Source of the DNA: Bryobacterales bacterium KBS 96
GTDB lineage: Bacteria; Acidobacteriota; Terriglobia; Bryobacterales; Bryobacteraceae
Length of the DNA stretch: 64,000 nucleotides
Reading direction: 5' to 3'
Assembly: GCA_000381625.1 (NCBI GenBank)
Contig: KB906767.1
Span: forward strand, 4,951,357 to 5,015,356
This document shows positions 1 through 9,500 of this stretch, one piece after another (the stretch's first letter is position 1; the number at the start of each line of letters is the position of its first letter). The notes under the pieces were generated by a model, which ran no database searches, was not told where the DNA came from, and saw only the letters and a list, made by a program, of their open reading frames with translations. Made by a program: the position numbers and the translations under genes.

Positions 1-416
1 GGCAGAAGGTTGACGAAATCGGCTGTTATGTATTCGCCGTAAAACCCAAGGCTCTCGACAAATCCGGCAAGCGCTACTTCGAAGGCGAGGTCTGGGTGGA
101 CGACCACGACCTACAAATCGTCAAGACCTACGGTCGCGCGGTCGGCTATTTGAAGCACAAAGGGCAGGAGTTCCCGAAGTTCGAGACCTACCGCGAAAAT
201 ATCGACGGCAAGTACTGGTTCCCTACGTATACATACGCGGATGATGTGCTGAATTTCCCGACAGGCCCGCAGCGGATTAAAGTGATCGTCCAGTATAAGG
301 ATTATAAGAAGTTTGGTAGCGACGTGAATATTAAATTCGGGGATAATCCGGTGGACGTGCCGCAGCAGCCCGCAAAGCCTCCGAATCAAACGCCACAGCC
401 GAAACCTCCTCAGTGA
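1..416 (+). CDS. LolA-like outer-membrane lipoprotein-sorting protein, C-terminal part (cut by window edge)
   Basis: The reading frame is open from base 3 to a TGA at 414-416, so only the last 137 or so residues are visible. They contain alternating strand-like stretches typical of the LolA/LolB half-barrel fold as found in Acidobacteriota: a segment ending GEVWVDDHDLQIVKTYG, then a strand on how the protein 'must be filled' (ENIDGKYWFPTYTYADD). The visible part ends in a low-complexity Pro/Gln tail (PKPPQ). A periplasmic lipid-handling role is inferred from this pattern only. The N-terminus and any signal peptide lie outside the window. It could also be an unrelated periplasmic beta-rich protein. 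Confidence 0.55.
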   Translation, partial: QKVDEIGCYVFAVKPKALDKSGKRYFEGEVWVDDHDLQIVKTYGRAVGYLKHKGQEFPKFETYRENIDGKYWFPTYTYADDVLNFPTGPQRIKVIVQYKDYKKFGSDVNIKFGDNPVDVPQQPAKPPNQTPQPKPPQ

Positions 417-538
417 CCCGATTGGCGCGTCGCCATACATCTGCTTGGAGGTGCTCTTTAACTGGAAATCCGCCCACTCAGCGGCAATTTGCAGACCTGC
501 AGTTACCTAGTGTGCATACAATAGTACTTTCGTGACCC

Positions 539-1576
539 ATGTCAGAGAGTCACTTGCATCGCCACCGGCGAAAGCGTAATCTAAGCAGACATTTAAGAGA
601 AGCAGCGCTGCTGTTGAAAGGGGCCGCCTCGACGGATCACCCGATCATGGCGCACATTATCCCGATCCGGCGCTGCAACCTTTCCTGTACTTACTGCAAC
701 GAATACGACGATTATTCGAAACCCGTGCCGCTCGAGACCGTCAAGCACCGGCTTGATCTTCTGGGCGGGCTGAAGACTGCCGTCATCACGTTGAGCGGCG
801 GCGAGCCGATGCTGCATCCGGAACTCGATGAAATCATCGCCCATATTCGCCAGGTAGGCTCCATGGCGGGGCTGATCACCAACGGCTATCTGTTGATGCC
901 CGACCGCATTCAGCGCCTGAACGATGCGGGGCTCGATTATCTGCAGATCAGCATTGACAACGTGATGCCCGACGACGTGTCGAAGAAGAGCCTGAAGGTG
1001 CTGGACAAGAAGCTGCAGATGCTCGCCGACTACGCCGATTTCCATGTGAACATTAACAGCGTTCTGGGCGGCGGCATTCATAATCCCGAAGATGCATTAA
1101 CCGTGGGCCGGAGAGCGATGGCGCTCGGCTTCACATCCACCGTGGGCATCATTCACGACGGCGACGGTCAACTACGGCCGCTTGGGCCGCGCGAACGCGA
1201 AGTATTCCTGGAGATGAAGACATTCGAGAAAAGCCATTTCTCGCGGCTTAACTATTTTCAGGAAAATATAGCCAAAGGCGAGCCAAGCGACTGGCGGTGC
1301 CGGGCAGGCTCCCGCTATCTGTATATTTGCGAGGATGGGCTGGTCCACTATTGCTCGCAGCAACGAGGCTATCCGGCGAAGCCGCTGGAAGACTATACGG
1401 TCGACGATATCCGCCGCGAATACATCACCCAAAAATCCTGCGCGCCACTTTGCACGGTTTCCTGCGTGCATCAAATTTCCTATTTCGACTTCTTTCGCGG
1501 CAAACAAACGCGAACGGTTGAACCCTTGCCTCAGCAGCAGGAACACCTGATAAGCATCAAATCGTCCAAGAGCTAG
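539..1576 (+). CDS. Radical SAM protein with C-terminal SPASM-like cysteine cluster
   Basis: This 345-residue protein carries the radical SAM CxxxCxxC motif as C46-C50-C53 ([10 protein letters not shown]), which binds the 4Fe-4S cluster that cleaves S-adenosylmethionine. The SAM-binding GGE-like motif is at about 86-90 (SGGEP). A second set of cysteines between about 255 and 315 (CEDGLVHYC, then CAPLCTVSC) resembles a SPASM or twitch auxiliary-cluster domain. The N-terminus is very basic and His/Arg-rich. The substrate is unknown. No small precursor peptide gene is obvious next to it, so a peptide-maturase role cannot be supported. It stands alone, about 100 bp upstream of tpiA. Confidence 0.85.
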   Translation: MSESHLHRHRRKRNLSRHLREAALLLKGAASTDHPIMAHIIPIRRCNLSCTYCNEYDDYSKPVPLETVKHRLDLLGGLKTAVITLSGGEPMLHPELDEIIAHIRQVGSMAGLITNGYLLMPDRIQRLNDAGLDYLQISIDNVMPDDVSKKSLKVLDKKLQMLADYADFHVNINSVLGGGIHNPEDALTVGRRAMALGFTSTVGIIHDGDGQLRPLGPREREVFLEMKTFEKSHFSRLNYFQENIAKGEPSDWRCRAGSRYLYICEDGLVHYCSQQRGYPAKPLEDYTVDDIRREYITQKSCAPLCTVSCVHQISYFDFFRGKQTRTVEPLPQQQEHLISIKSSKS

Positions 1577-1674
1577 CGGCGTGTCCAGATATTTGAGAAT
1601 CTGTCCATCCCAACCGTAGCTGTAGAATTTTCGAGAGAGTCATGCAGAAAGGATAAGCGGCAACTAAGCCCTTT

Positions 1675-2427
1675 ATGAGACGACGCATCATGGCGGGGAA
1701 CTGGAAGATGTACAAAACCGTCCAGCAGACGATCGAATTCTTTCAGCGATTCAATCCGCTTGTTAACGGAGTTCACAAATGCGACGTCGTGATCTTCCCG
1801 CCATTTGTCAACATTCCCGCGGCACAGTGCGCTGCCGCCGGCACGGAAATCAAAGTGGGGGGGCAAGACGTGCACTGGGGAAAAGAGGGCGCGTACACCG
1901 GCGAAATTTCGGCCGGAATGCTGGCGGCGGCGGGATGCGAATGGGTTCTCGTCGGGCATAGCGAGCGGCGGCTCTATGGATTCGAAACCGATGCCGACGT
2001 TCTGAAGAAAACGCAGTCGTCCCTCGAAGCCGGTCTTACGCCGGTCGTCTGCGTAGGTGAAAAACTGGAAGAACGAAAAGCCGGAAAAACGGAGCAGATT
2101 CTGGTCGAGCAATTCGCGGGCGGCTTGGCCGGACTTACCGAAGAGCAGTTCTCGAAAGTAGTGATTGCCTACGAGCCCGTATGGGCGATTGGCACCGGAC
2201 ACACCGCCACTCCCGACATCGCGGCGGATGCGCACCGGTTGATCCGTTCCGAGGTCCAAAAACGATTCGGCTCGGATGCCGCCGAAGCCGTTCGCATTCT
2301 GTATGGTGGCAGCGTCAAGCCGGACAACGTCGAGCGCCTCATGCTGGAGCAGGATCTCGACGGCGCTCTGGTTGGCGGCGCCAGTCTCGACGCGGAATCG
2401 TTCAGCAAAATTGTTCACGCAGCCTGA
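1675..2427 (+). CDS. tpiA: Triose-phosphate isomerase
   Basis: The 250-residue length is standard for this glycolytic enzyme, which interconverts dihydroxyacetone phosphate and glyceraldehyde 3-phosphate. All catalytic landmarks are present: the N/K motif GNWKMYKT near residue 8, the histidine in VGHSERR near 95, the catalytic glutamate in AYEPVWAIGTG near 165, and the phosphate-binding GGSVKPDN near 205. Translation may begin at the annotated ATG or five codons later at MAGNWK. No strong ribosome-binding site separates the two. It is a monocistronic-looking housekeeping gene here, not linked to pgk or gap. Confidence 0.97.
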   Translation: MRRRIMAGNWKMYKTVQQTIEFFQRFNPLVNGVHKCDVVIFPPFVNIPAAQCAAAGTEIKVGGQDVHWGKEGAYTGEISAGMLAAAGCEWVLVGHSERRLYGFETDADVLKKTQSSLEAGLTPVVCVGEKLEERKAGKTEQILVEQFAGGLAGLTEEQFSKVVIAYEPVWAIGTGHTATPDIAADAHRLIRSEVQKRFGSDAAEAVRILYGGSVKPDNVERLMLEQDLDGALVGGASLDAESFSKIVHAA

Positions 2428-2554
2428 TACAGTAGAACGTCACGACGGCGATGCACACCTTGTAATTGAGCTGGGGCGCAAGCAACCCTGATTCCTAAGC
2501 GCGCCTTCGCATTTGGCATTGCCTCTCGCGCACTTCATCTACTCAGGAGATTGA

Positions 2555-3505
2555 ATGTCCCTAATGAATTCGCAATCCTCACCTGCCAATCCACAGAGGC
2601 GCGGCTTCCTGCAAACCATCACGGCGGCTGCGGTTGGCGTCCTCGCGATAAAGGCCACGGCCGCACCCGCGAACCGGCCCCGGCTCGGAGTGGTCGTCGG
2701 TGTCGGGGGCAAGGAAACTCCCGATGCCGCGATTGCGCGCGTCCACCGCTTCGGACTTCCTACCTGCCAGGTCAGTGTCGGAGAAGCGCCGCCCAGCCTT
2801 GCCGCTCCGCTGAAAGCGGCGCTCGACAAGTATGGTGTGGAAGCCACGGCCGCCATGACGCTCGGAGGAGGCCCGATGGTTTGGGATTTCTACCACGGCC
2901 CGGAAACCATTGGCTTGGTCCCGCGCGCCACGCGTGCCGCGCGCATTGCTGCGTTGAAGCGCGCCTCCGACCTCGCGAAGCAATGCGGTATCGGAGCGGT
3001 CCACACCCATTGCGGATTCATTCCGGAGGACCCGAACGACCGCATGTACCCCGAAGCGGTGAAAGCGATCCACGAGGTCGCGAGCTACTGCAAAAACAAT
3101 GGCCAGTTGTTCCTTATGGAAACCGGGCAGGAGACGCCTGTCACCATGCTGCGAGCCATTCAAGACGTGGGCCTCGACAATTTATCGGCGAATCTGGACA
3201 CTGCGAACCTGATCCTCTACGGCAAGGGCGAACCCGTCGGCGCCATGGATGTGATCGGCAAGCATGTGCGCGGTCTGCACGCGAAAGACGGCCACTATCC
3301 GACGAATCCCAAGGATCTCGGTAAAGAAGTCGCCATCGGCAAAGGTCGCGTCGATTTTCCGGAACTAATTCGCCGCCTCCGGCAAATCGACTACACGGGG
3401 CCGATTACGATTGAGCGGGAAATTTCCGGTCCCGAGCAGGAGTCGGACATCCGCGCTTCCATTGCGTTTCTGAGCAAGCTGATCGATCAGGCGTACGGAG
3501 CGTAA
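2555..3505 (+). CDS. Secreted sugar-phosphate isomerase/epimerase-like TIM-barrel protein
   Basis: The product has 316 residues. The start lies ten bases after an AGGAG-like site. A Tat-like leader (QRRGFLQTITAAAVGVLAIKATAA) suggests export, which is unusual for this xylose-isomerase-like TIM-barrel family but common in Acidobacteriota and Planctomycetes. Family metal ligands are recognisable: a His/Glu-rich centre (HTHCGFIPED, then METGQE), a DTANL strand and GLHAKDGHY, followed by GKGRVDFPELI and the ERE strand near the C-terminus. The substrate is unknown. The stop codon abuts the stop of the convergent dinB gene with no intervening base. Confidence 0.8.
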   Translation: MSLMNSQSSPANPQRRGFLQTITAAAVGVLAIKATAAPANRPRLGVVVGVGGKETPDAAIARVHRFGLPTCQVSVGEAPPSLAAPLKAALDKYGVEATAAMTLGGGPMVWDFYHGPETIGLVPRATRAARIAALKRASDLAKQCGIGAVHTHCGFIPEDPNDRMYPEAVKAIHEVASYCKNNGQLFLMETGQETPVTMLRAIQDVGLDNLSANLDTANLILYGKGEPVGAMDVIGKHVRGLHAKDGHYPTNPKDLGKEVAIGKGRVDFPELIRRLRQIDYTGPITIEREISGPEQESDIRASIAFLSKLIDQAYGA

Positions 3506-4780
3506 TCAATTTTTCGGTTTCCGCGCGGGCGGGATCGATTCCTCTTTCTCTTGCGGCGCTTTTCCCGGCAGATCGTACGGATTTTCGTGCGTCTTTTCGC
3601 GCAGGTTGGTCTGCATGCTTCGGGCAAGCGAGATGCTCGATACGCCAAAGCGATCGCGGATTTTATCGATTGCCCGAAACGCGCTTCGCAGCCGCTCCGC
3701 CGCTGGCTCATCCAGCAGGCTCATTTGTCCTTCGTTCCGTTTGAGCGATCCGGCATGTACGCCAAGCAGCCGTACCGGCGTGGCCCCGTCCCAATTCCTC
3801 TGCAGCAGATCGAGCACCGCAGCGATTAAATCGCCATCGAATTGCGTCCCGTGGTCGAGCGAGTGCGCGCGCGTGATCGTCGTGAAATCGCGATAGCGCA
3901 ATTTCAGTTGAATGGTTCGCGAATACAGCTTGTGCTCGCGCAAACGCTTCGCCACCATTTCCGATAATTTCACCAGCACGGTTTCGAGTTCTGTGCGGTC
4001 CGCAACGTCCTCGGAGAATGTGTGTTCGTGGCTGATCGATTTCGGATCTTCCAGGGCGCCTATTTCGCCATCGAACCACGATCCCGCGTCCTGCCCTTTC
4101 GCCTTGCCCGCCAGCGCGAGTCCCCACCGTCCAAACCGCTCTCGCAGAAAATTCTCGTCGAGTCTCGCGAGATCGCCAACATGATGGATGCCCATGCTGT
4201 TGAGAGAGGCCTCGGTCACTTTGCCTACTCCCGGTATCTTCCGAATGTCGAGTGGCGCGAGAAACGGGGCCTCCTGCCCGGGCAGCACCCAAAGCACTCC
4301 ATTTGGCTTTGCCTGGTCCGAGCAGACTTTGGCCACCAGTCTGGATGATGCCAACCCGAGCGAGCAATTCAAATTTGTTTCCCGCTTCATGGCTTCGTGC
4401 AGAGCGTGCGCGGTCCGTAGTGGAGGTCCATGGAGCCGATCCGTTCCGGTCAGATCGAGATAGGCTTCATCAATCGAAGCCATTTCGACCTGTGGCGTGA
4501 AGCGGTTCAGGACGGTGAACACTTTTTGAGAGCATTCACGGTAGCGTTCCGGATGGCCTTCGACGAAAATCGCGTGCGGGCATAGCTTGGCGGCGGTACG
4601 CAGCGGCAAAGCGGAATGGACGCCATAGCGCCGGGCTTCGTATGAGGCCGCCGAAACCACGCCCCGCTGATCGGCTTTTCCGCCTACTACGACCGCCTTC
4701 CCTTTCAGCGACGGGTCGAACAGCTCTTCCACAGAGACGAAGAACGCGTCCATGTCGACATGGCAGATCAGGCGTGGCAT
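3506..4780 (-). CDS. dinB: DNA polymerase IV (Y-family translesion polymerase)
   Basis: The 424-residue start chosen here (ATG at 4780, MPRLICHVDMDAFF) puts the first catalytic aspartates at the usual distance from the N-terminus. An upstream in-frame start would add 23 residues unlike the family. Palm motifs are clear: HVDMDAFFVSVEEL, the YEARRYGV nucleotide-binding loop, and the SIDEAYLD metal-binding acidic pair. The thumb holds a helix-hairpin-helix (KIPGVGKVTEASLNSMGI), followed by a little-finger domain and a basic tail (RKPKN). It bypasses DNA lesions with low fidelity. No LexA box is recognisable by eye upstream. Confidence 0.95.
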   Translation of the reverse strand: MPRLICHVDMDAFFVSVEELFDPSLKGKAVVVGGKADQRGVVSAASYEARRYGVHSALPLRTAAKLCPHAIFVEGHPERYRECSQKVFTVLNRFTPQVEMASIDEAYLDLTGTDRLHGPPLRTAHALHEAMKRETNLNCSLGLASSRLVAKVCSDQAKPNGVLWVLPGQEAPFLAPLDIRKIPGVGKVTEASLNSMGIHHVGDLARLDENFLRERFGRWGLALAGKAKGQDAGSWFDGEIGALEDPKSISHEHTFSEDVADRTELETVLVKLSEMVAKRLREHKLYSRTIQLKLRYRDFTTITRAHSLDHGTQFDGDLIAAVLDLLQRNWDGATPVRLLGVHAGSLKRNEGQMSLLDEPAAERLRSAFRAIDKIRDRFGVSSISLARSMQTNLREKTHENPYDLPGKAPQEKEESIPPARKPKN

Positions 4781-4897
4781 AGGATGTCGGCAAGCGTTAC
4801 GAGGTCTCGTCAACTGTTGTAGCATCGAGCCGCTGGTGGCGTTCGCCAAGCGCCCGTTGGACGCACGTCCTCAGCGTGCTGGGGTGAACTTCAGTTC

Positions 4898-4983
4898 GCC
4901 GCTTGCTCACGCAATGCGGCCCGTATCGAGGCAAACCATAAACGGAGTCGCCGCACGCGACTGGGGGACATGCCCACGCGGGC
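4898..4983. repeat. Dispersed palindromic repeat R1, copy a
   Basis: This is the most degenerate of three copies of a roughly 75-bp element in the window. It shares the left arm around GCTTGCTCACGCAATGCGGC, the core CGTATCGAGG and the right arm ACGGAGTCGCCGCACG with the copies at 5964-6038 and 23271-23345. The arms are mutually complementary, so single-stranded DNA or RNA would fold into a long hairpin. It lies in the gap between dinB and the toxin-antitoxin pair. Confidence 0.7.
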
Positions 4984-5027
4984 ATCTCCTATCTGAAATA
5001 CCCGTGAAAATCTGAGAAAATAAGGCG

Positions 5028-5294
5028 ATGGCGACAGGTAACATCACCCTGCCGGAAGACCTGCTTCCGAAACTGGAAGAGGTCGCCCGTGCCGAAAACC
5101 GCACGGCCGACGATTTGGCTAAAGAAGCGGTCGAGAAGCTCCTGAAGGAGCGCTCCAAAATGGACTTGAACAGCCGGGAGTGGCAAGACTTCATAGATGA
5201 AAATCGCCGCCGTGCGGAAGAATTGGGAATCCGCGAGGAAGACGTGCCGGAGGTCGTTCACCAATTCCGCCACGAACAGCGTGATCGTAGCTAG
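5028..5294 (+). CDS. Ribbon-helix-helix-type antitoxin
   Basis: This 88-residue protein starts with a CopG/RHH-like segment: a short strand (NITLPEDLLPKLEEVA) followed by two helices ending in EKLLKE at about residue 40. A charged C-terminal half is likely the toxin-binding region. It directly precedes, with a one-base overlap, a PIN-domain gene, which is the classical antitoxin-toxin order. The pair would be autoregulated through the RHH domain binding its own promoter. This is inferred from family behaviour. No operator could be identified in the short upstream region. Confidence 0.8.
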   Translation: MATGNITLPEDLLPKLEEVARAENRTADDLAKEAVEKLLKERSKMDLNSREWQDFIDENRRRAEELGIREEDVPEVVHQFRHEQRDRS

Positions 5295-5701
5295 TGCGGC
5301 GCGTAACCCTCGATAGCAATATCTACCTTTCCGCCCTTAACTTTCGCGGAATACCCCTGCTGCTGCTCGATATGGGCGCGCGCGGGAATATTCAAATCGC
5401 AATTTCAGATGCCATTCTTCAAGAAGTGCTGAGGGTGCAGCGTGAGAAATTCAAAGCGCCACCAGAAAGCTTGGAACGCGCCAAACTGCTCATCGAAGGA
5501 TGTACGCATTGGGTGGTTCCTACGCAGACACTTAAAGTTGTTCCGGATGATGCTGACGATAACCGAATAGTGGAATGCGCCGTGGCTGCTGGAAGCGAGG
5601 CGATTGTGACGGGTGACAAAGATTTGCTCAGGATGGGTAGCTATCAGGGTATATACATGATGACGGCGGCAGCATTTCTAAGGCAATGCCGGGGCATTTA
5701 G
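5294..5701 (+). CDS. PIN-domain RNase toxin of a toxin-antitoxin pair
   Basis: The 135-residue product begins with a GTG codon whose G is the last base of the antitoxin stop codon, so translation is coupled. PIN-family acidic residues are in place: Asp in VTLDSNIYLS near residue 7, a Glu in ILQEVL near 44, Asp in DDADDNRIVEC near 96, and Asp in TGDKDLL near 115. These bind Mg or Mn for RNA cleavage. The arrangement matches the COG1569 'putative toxin-antitoxin system toxin component, PIN family' group. The RNA target is unknown. Confidence 0.85.
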   Translation: MRRVTLDSNIYLSALNFRGIPLLLLDMGARGNIQIAISDAILQEVLRVQREKFKAPPESLERAKLLIEGCTHWVVPTQTLKVVPDDADDNRIVECAVAAGSEAIVTGDKDLLRMGSYQGIYMMTAAAFLRQCRGI

Positions 5702-5963
5702 CGGGCAACTTCGGGGATGGAGGTATGGCCCGAACTTGGTTATTGAAAGATGCTGGAACGAATCAGAGCGAATGCGCCAGTCCGGGCGTCGCGTCGGGAA
5801 AACTGGCAAGGTCGTGCACCGGATCTCTCCGTGGCCGCCCATTGCGATAATCGCGAATCTCATCTGCTCGGTTGCCGGCTTTCGCGGTCCGGCATCGCTC
5901 CACACTCTCTATCTACGGACAGCGCCTGATGCGCCAGTACGAGAAGGTTGTGCGATTGTCCCG

Positions 5964-6038
5964 ACCCGCTTGCTCACGCAATGCCGCTCCGTGTCGAGGT
6001 AAACCAGAAACGGAGCCGCCGCACGTTAACGCGCGGGT
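5964..6038. repeat. Dispersed palindromic repeat R1, copy b
   Basis: This 75-bp copy begins ACCCGCTTGCTCACGCA and ends CGCGCGGGT. The terminal arms are complementary, and an inner pair (GGCTCCGT-like and ACGGAGCC) is also complementary. It matches copy c at 23271-23345 over its whole length with scattered substitutions, and copy a at 4898 over about 60 bp. Confidence 0.85.
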
Positions 6039-6197
6039 GCTCAAAATATTGCGCGAAGCCCAGGAAACGAGCGAGCAGGAAGCGATTTATAAAGCCGGTG
6101 TGTGCCCTCTCATCGCCGGCAAGGAACTTCGACCGCGAATCCTGTAGGCCCGCGCTCGCTTTCTCCGCGCAATCCTGCAAACTGACCCGCATGTCAG

Positions 6198-6250
6198 CAC
6201 CGAACCGCGACTGTCAAGGAGCGGACGTTTTTACCGACGTCTTCAACGGA
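6198..6250. repeat. Dispersed repeat R2, copy d
   Basis: Read on the minus strand, this ~53-bp stretch (TTGAAGACGTCGG... to TCGCGGTTCGGTGC) matches 23187-23240 almost throughout. It ends in the short GAACCGCGA core that also recurs at 23391-23420 and 23433-23458. Here, as in the 23-kb island, R2 lies within ~200 bp of an R1 copy. Confidence 0.8.
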
Positions 6251-6508
6251 CGCTCCTACAACCGTACAACCCACGCACTGGCGTGCGGCGGCTCCGATTG
6301 CAGATTGCCTCCACTCAGAGCTGCCTCGCGTTGGCGAGCGGGTTCGGACAACCGCGCGCCCAGCGCTTTCAGAGCGTCTTCAACCGAGCGGACGTGTTCA
6401 ACCAAACATCAATTCCCTGGGCCCCGATCTCAATCGGCGACAATAATAATAGGCGCGACGAAAACGCCAAGTTTTCGTTTGGACCGCGAAACTGCGGCAT
6501 TCCGGAGA

Positions 6509-9500
6509 ATGGAGCGGATTCGCGAGATGCTGGACAACCGGCAATTTGCGCGCCACATTACTCCAGCCGCTTCCGCGCTTTCAGTTACAGGAGATCCGGT
6601 GAGTTTGCAACCGCAAGATGTCTGTTCCGAAGAACGTCAAGAAGAACTGTTCCGCTATATCAATCTGAAATTATCGGCTCTCGCGCAACCCTTCAGCGAG
6701 AGCACCGCCGACCGGCACGCTCTCGAAATCGCTGGTCCACTCCTTCGAAATTATTATCAGAAAGACCGGTTGCTAGGATATCGCCTTTGTCCGGCTGACG
6801 CTCGCATCCAGGCGTTTCTGGACGCATATTTCAGCGACATCGCGCCGGAGGGAGCGCCGCGCCTGCCAGGCGACACGTTCGTGCTGGATCGGCCTGGCCT
6901 CGCTCGTGTTATGTCCCTCCCGCCGGACCGGGATGCCCTGGCGTCGCCCTATTTGCAGTCTTACCGGGTGGCCCAGGGCATTCTTCACAATCCAAAGAGC
7001 GATCGGCGCACGACGAAAGGGGTCTTCCACATCGCCGAAGGGGGCTTCCCTGTTCCCGCCGATAAAATCGCCGTTCCCAAGCGTGCGTTTGTCTCGTTGC
7101 TCGCCGCGGCCCTGTCTCCGCCGCTAGATCTCATGGCGCTGCCGTTTACGGCAAATCAGCACGAACAGGTGCGCCTCTTTGTTACATTGCTCCTCCGCCC
7201 GCTGGTCTGTCCGGCAACGGGATCCGAGCCCGCGAAGACGATGGAGACTCGTTTCTTTGCGCCCGCGAGTCTCGTTAGTAATCTCGATTTTGTCGAGTGC
7301 ATCTTTGGCAACGGAGGCGATCCCTACCTTCCTGAAAACGATGCAGCGCTCGACGTAATGCATTGGACGGGGCACACCGGCTGCGTCATCCTGGCGCCGC
7401 ATCTGTTGGGCCTGAAAAAAAAGGCGCTGGGGCTGCCGCATTACGATGAGGCGACCGGGCGACAGCGCGCGGAGGGCGTGTGCTGGCGCGATTCCGACGA
7501 GGAGTACAACGATGGCGAGCCGTTCAAACTGGTCTGCCGCGACCATCGCGGGGTCATGGTGACCATCATCGCCGACAACTACTACGGATATTGCAAGAAG
7601 GAAGTAAAAACCCAGATCAGCTTCGCGGCAAATTTATTCGGCTTCTGCGAGGAAGAGCACGCGGGCGGCGCAATCGCCTTTCCGGCGTACGTACTGGGGC
7701 AGCAATTTTATGCCGGGCGCACCGTGCTCACGAAGCAGGTGAAGTTCACGGAAGCCATGCACTGGCTCGGTGACCGGGTGGATATCCAGCCCGAAGGTTA
7801 CGCGATCGATCGTCGCTTTCCGGACATCCTCTACGTTCCGGAAAATGCCGAGTTTAGCGTTCGCGAAGATAGTGTGCAATGGCAGCGGCAGGATGGACAG
7901 ACGCACCAGTTGATATTGCGGGCGTGTGAAACGTACGTACTTCCCTGGGGCACGAAAATTCGCCTCGAAAAGCAAACCGGTGGGACGGCTTGGCGCCTCG
8001 TCGCATCCCGCGCGGACCCAACACTCTGCCACAAGCCCTGCACCGTTTCCGGGGGAGGCAAATCGGAAATCTCGAAATCGATCGGTAGCCTCATGCTTCC
8101 GGGTCCCGTCTTTGTAAGCGATTTCGAACGTGAAATCGAACAAGTCGCGGAAATCCTGGAAAAAGACTTTTCCACCATTTATAAGGAGACGCGTTCCGAG
8201 CATCGCGCGAAGCGGCCCATCTTGAGCCCGGAACGCTCGCTGGGTTCCGTCATCAAACTGATGACGCCCTCGCCGGAATACACGGATGCGCACAACCAGT
8301 GGCTTGAGACGATTCCAGAAACCATACGGCAACTGCTGGTCACTGTAAAGCGCTATTACCGGCCGGATTGGGGTGAAAACTGGCGCCGCCATTTCGGAGT
8401 GGACCGCATCAACGGCCTCCCAGGCCACGAGTTGAAGTTCGAACGCCAGAAACTGGTGGCCAACTATCTTCGTGTGGGACACGATCCGAAGGGTTCCTGG
8501 CGCATCTTTAAATTACGCCCCGATTTCAATCCCGCCGACAAGGTTCAGGTGGAAGACGACATCACGGCGTCCGCGGTGCTGCCGAGCGCAAGCCTTGAAT
8601 ATTTGGATGCCGAGTATCACAACGAGAGCGTCAAATTAGTTACCAACTGCGAGAACCTTCTGTTTCAGCGGCCGGACGACGCCATTCATCGCGGGTTCGA
8701 TAAGCAGGCGGAGCGGGATCTCTCGCTTCCGGGAAATTTTCTCTCGAACTTCGAGCCTCTCGGCGCCGGACAGGCTCGCGAAATCGTCGATCACATTGTT
8801 GAGTTCGATAAGTACACCGAATCGATGAAGCGCTTGCTCCGCGATTTTGTGGAGAGGCCGGCGACCGAGTTCGTGGTCTCGTCGGCGCATCCCCGAGTGG
8901 TCGATGGGCAGCGTTCGAAGAATCCGCGATATCTGCAGAAGCGCCCGGACCTCGTGAACCCACGCGATTTGTACATCGCGGAGATAGGAACGCGCCTGGC
9001 GCGCGAGATCCCGAGTGACAAGCCCGTGTATTTCCCGGTCAATTCAGTACTAGCCGGACGTCGAAACAATCCACCCGATCCAAAAACCGGCGTGCCGCCG
9101 CTTGCGGTGTATAACCCGATCCACTATCAGGAATTGCCGCAGCTCTTCATGGATTTCATCTGCAGCTTGACCGGGAAATCGCCATCGACCACCGGATTCG
9201 GCAGCGAAGGCGCATTGACCAAGGGACCGTTCAACGCCATGTTGCCGGTTGTGGACGTCAATAACGCCTTGGTTTCCGCTATCCTGACTGGGTATTCCGG
9301 CTTCACCACCGCCGCCGGATATATCGGTCCGTATTACCGCGTAGATCACGACAACAGCATGTTAGTGCCGGAAGTCTGGTGCCGCATGAGAGTTGCGGAG
9401 CGCGATCCGAAGTTCCTCATCGATAACGGTTTACTGGAGAAGGTGGAAGATTTCGATTTCAATGGACAAACGGTTCTGGCAAGCAGGCTTGGATATCGCA

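Larger units (their letters stand above)
5702..6508. other. 807-bp repeat-rich intergenic region
   Basis: No convincing gene is present. Open frames across this stretch have no protein-like composition and cross two dispersed repeats (R1 copy b and R2 copy d). The frame of the large downstream gene stays open back to 5948, but its first ~187 codons are rich in Arg, Ser and Cys and run through both repeats, so they are treated as non-coding. Confidence 0.6.

Noticed and set aside
5872-6147. 91-residue open frame in the repeat-rich gap
   Set aside because: It runs through R1 copy b and has no ribosome-binding site or recognisable feature.
5948-6508. N-terminal extension of the carboxykinase frame
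   Set aside because: It crosses repeats R1 and R2 and has an Arg/Ser/Cys-rich composition unlike the rest of the protein.
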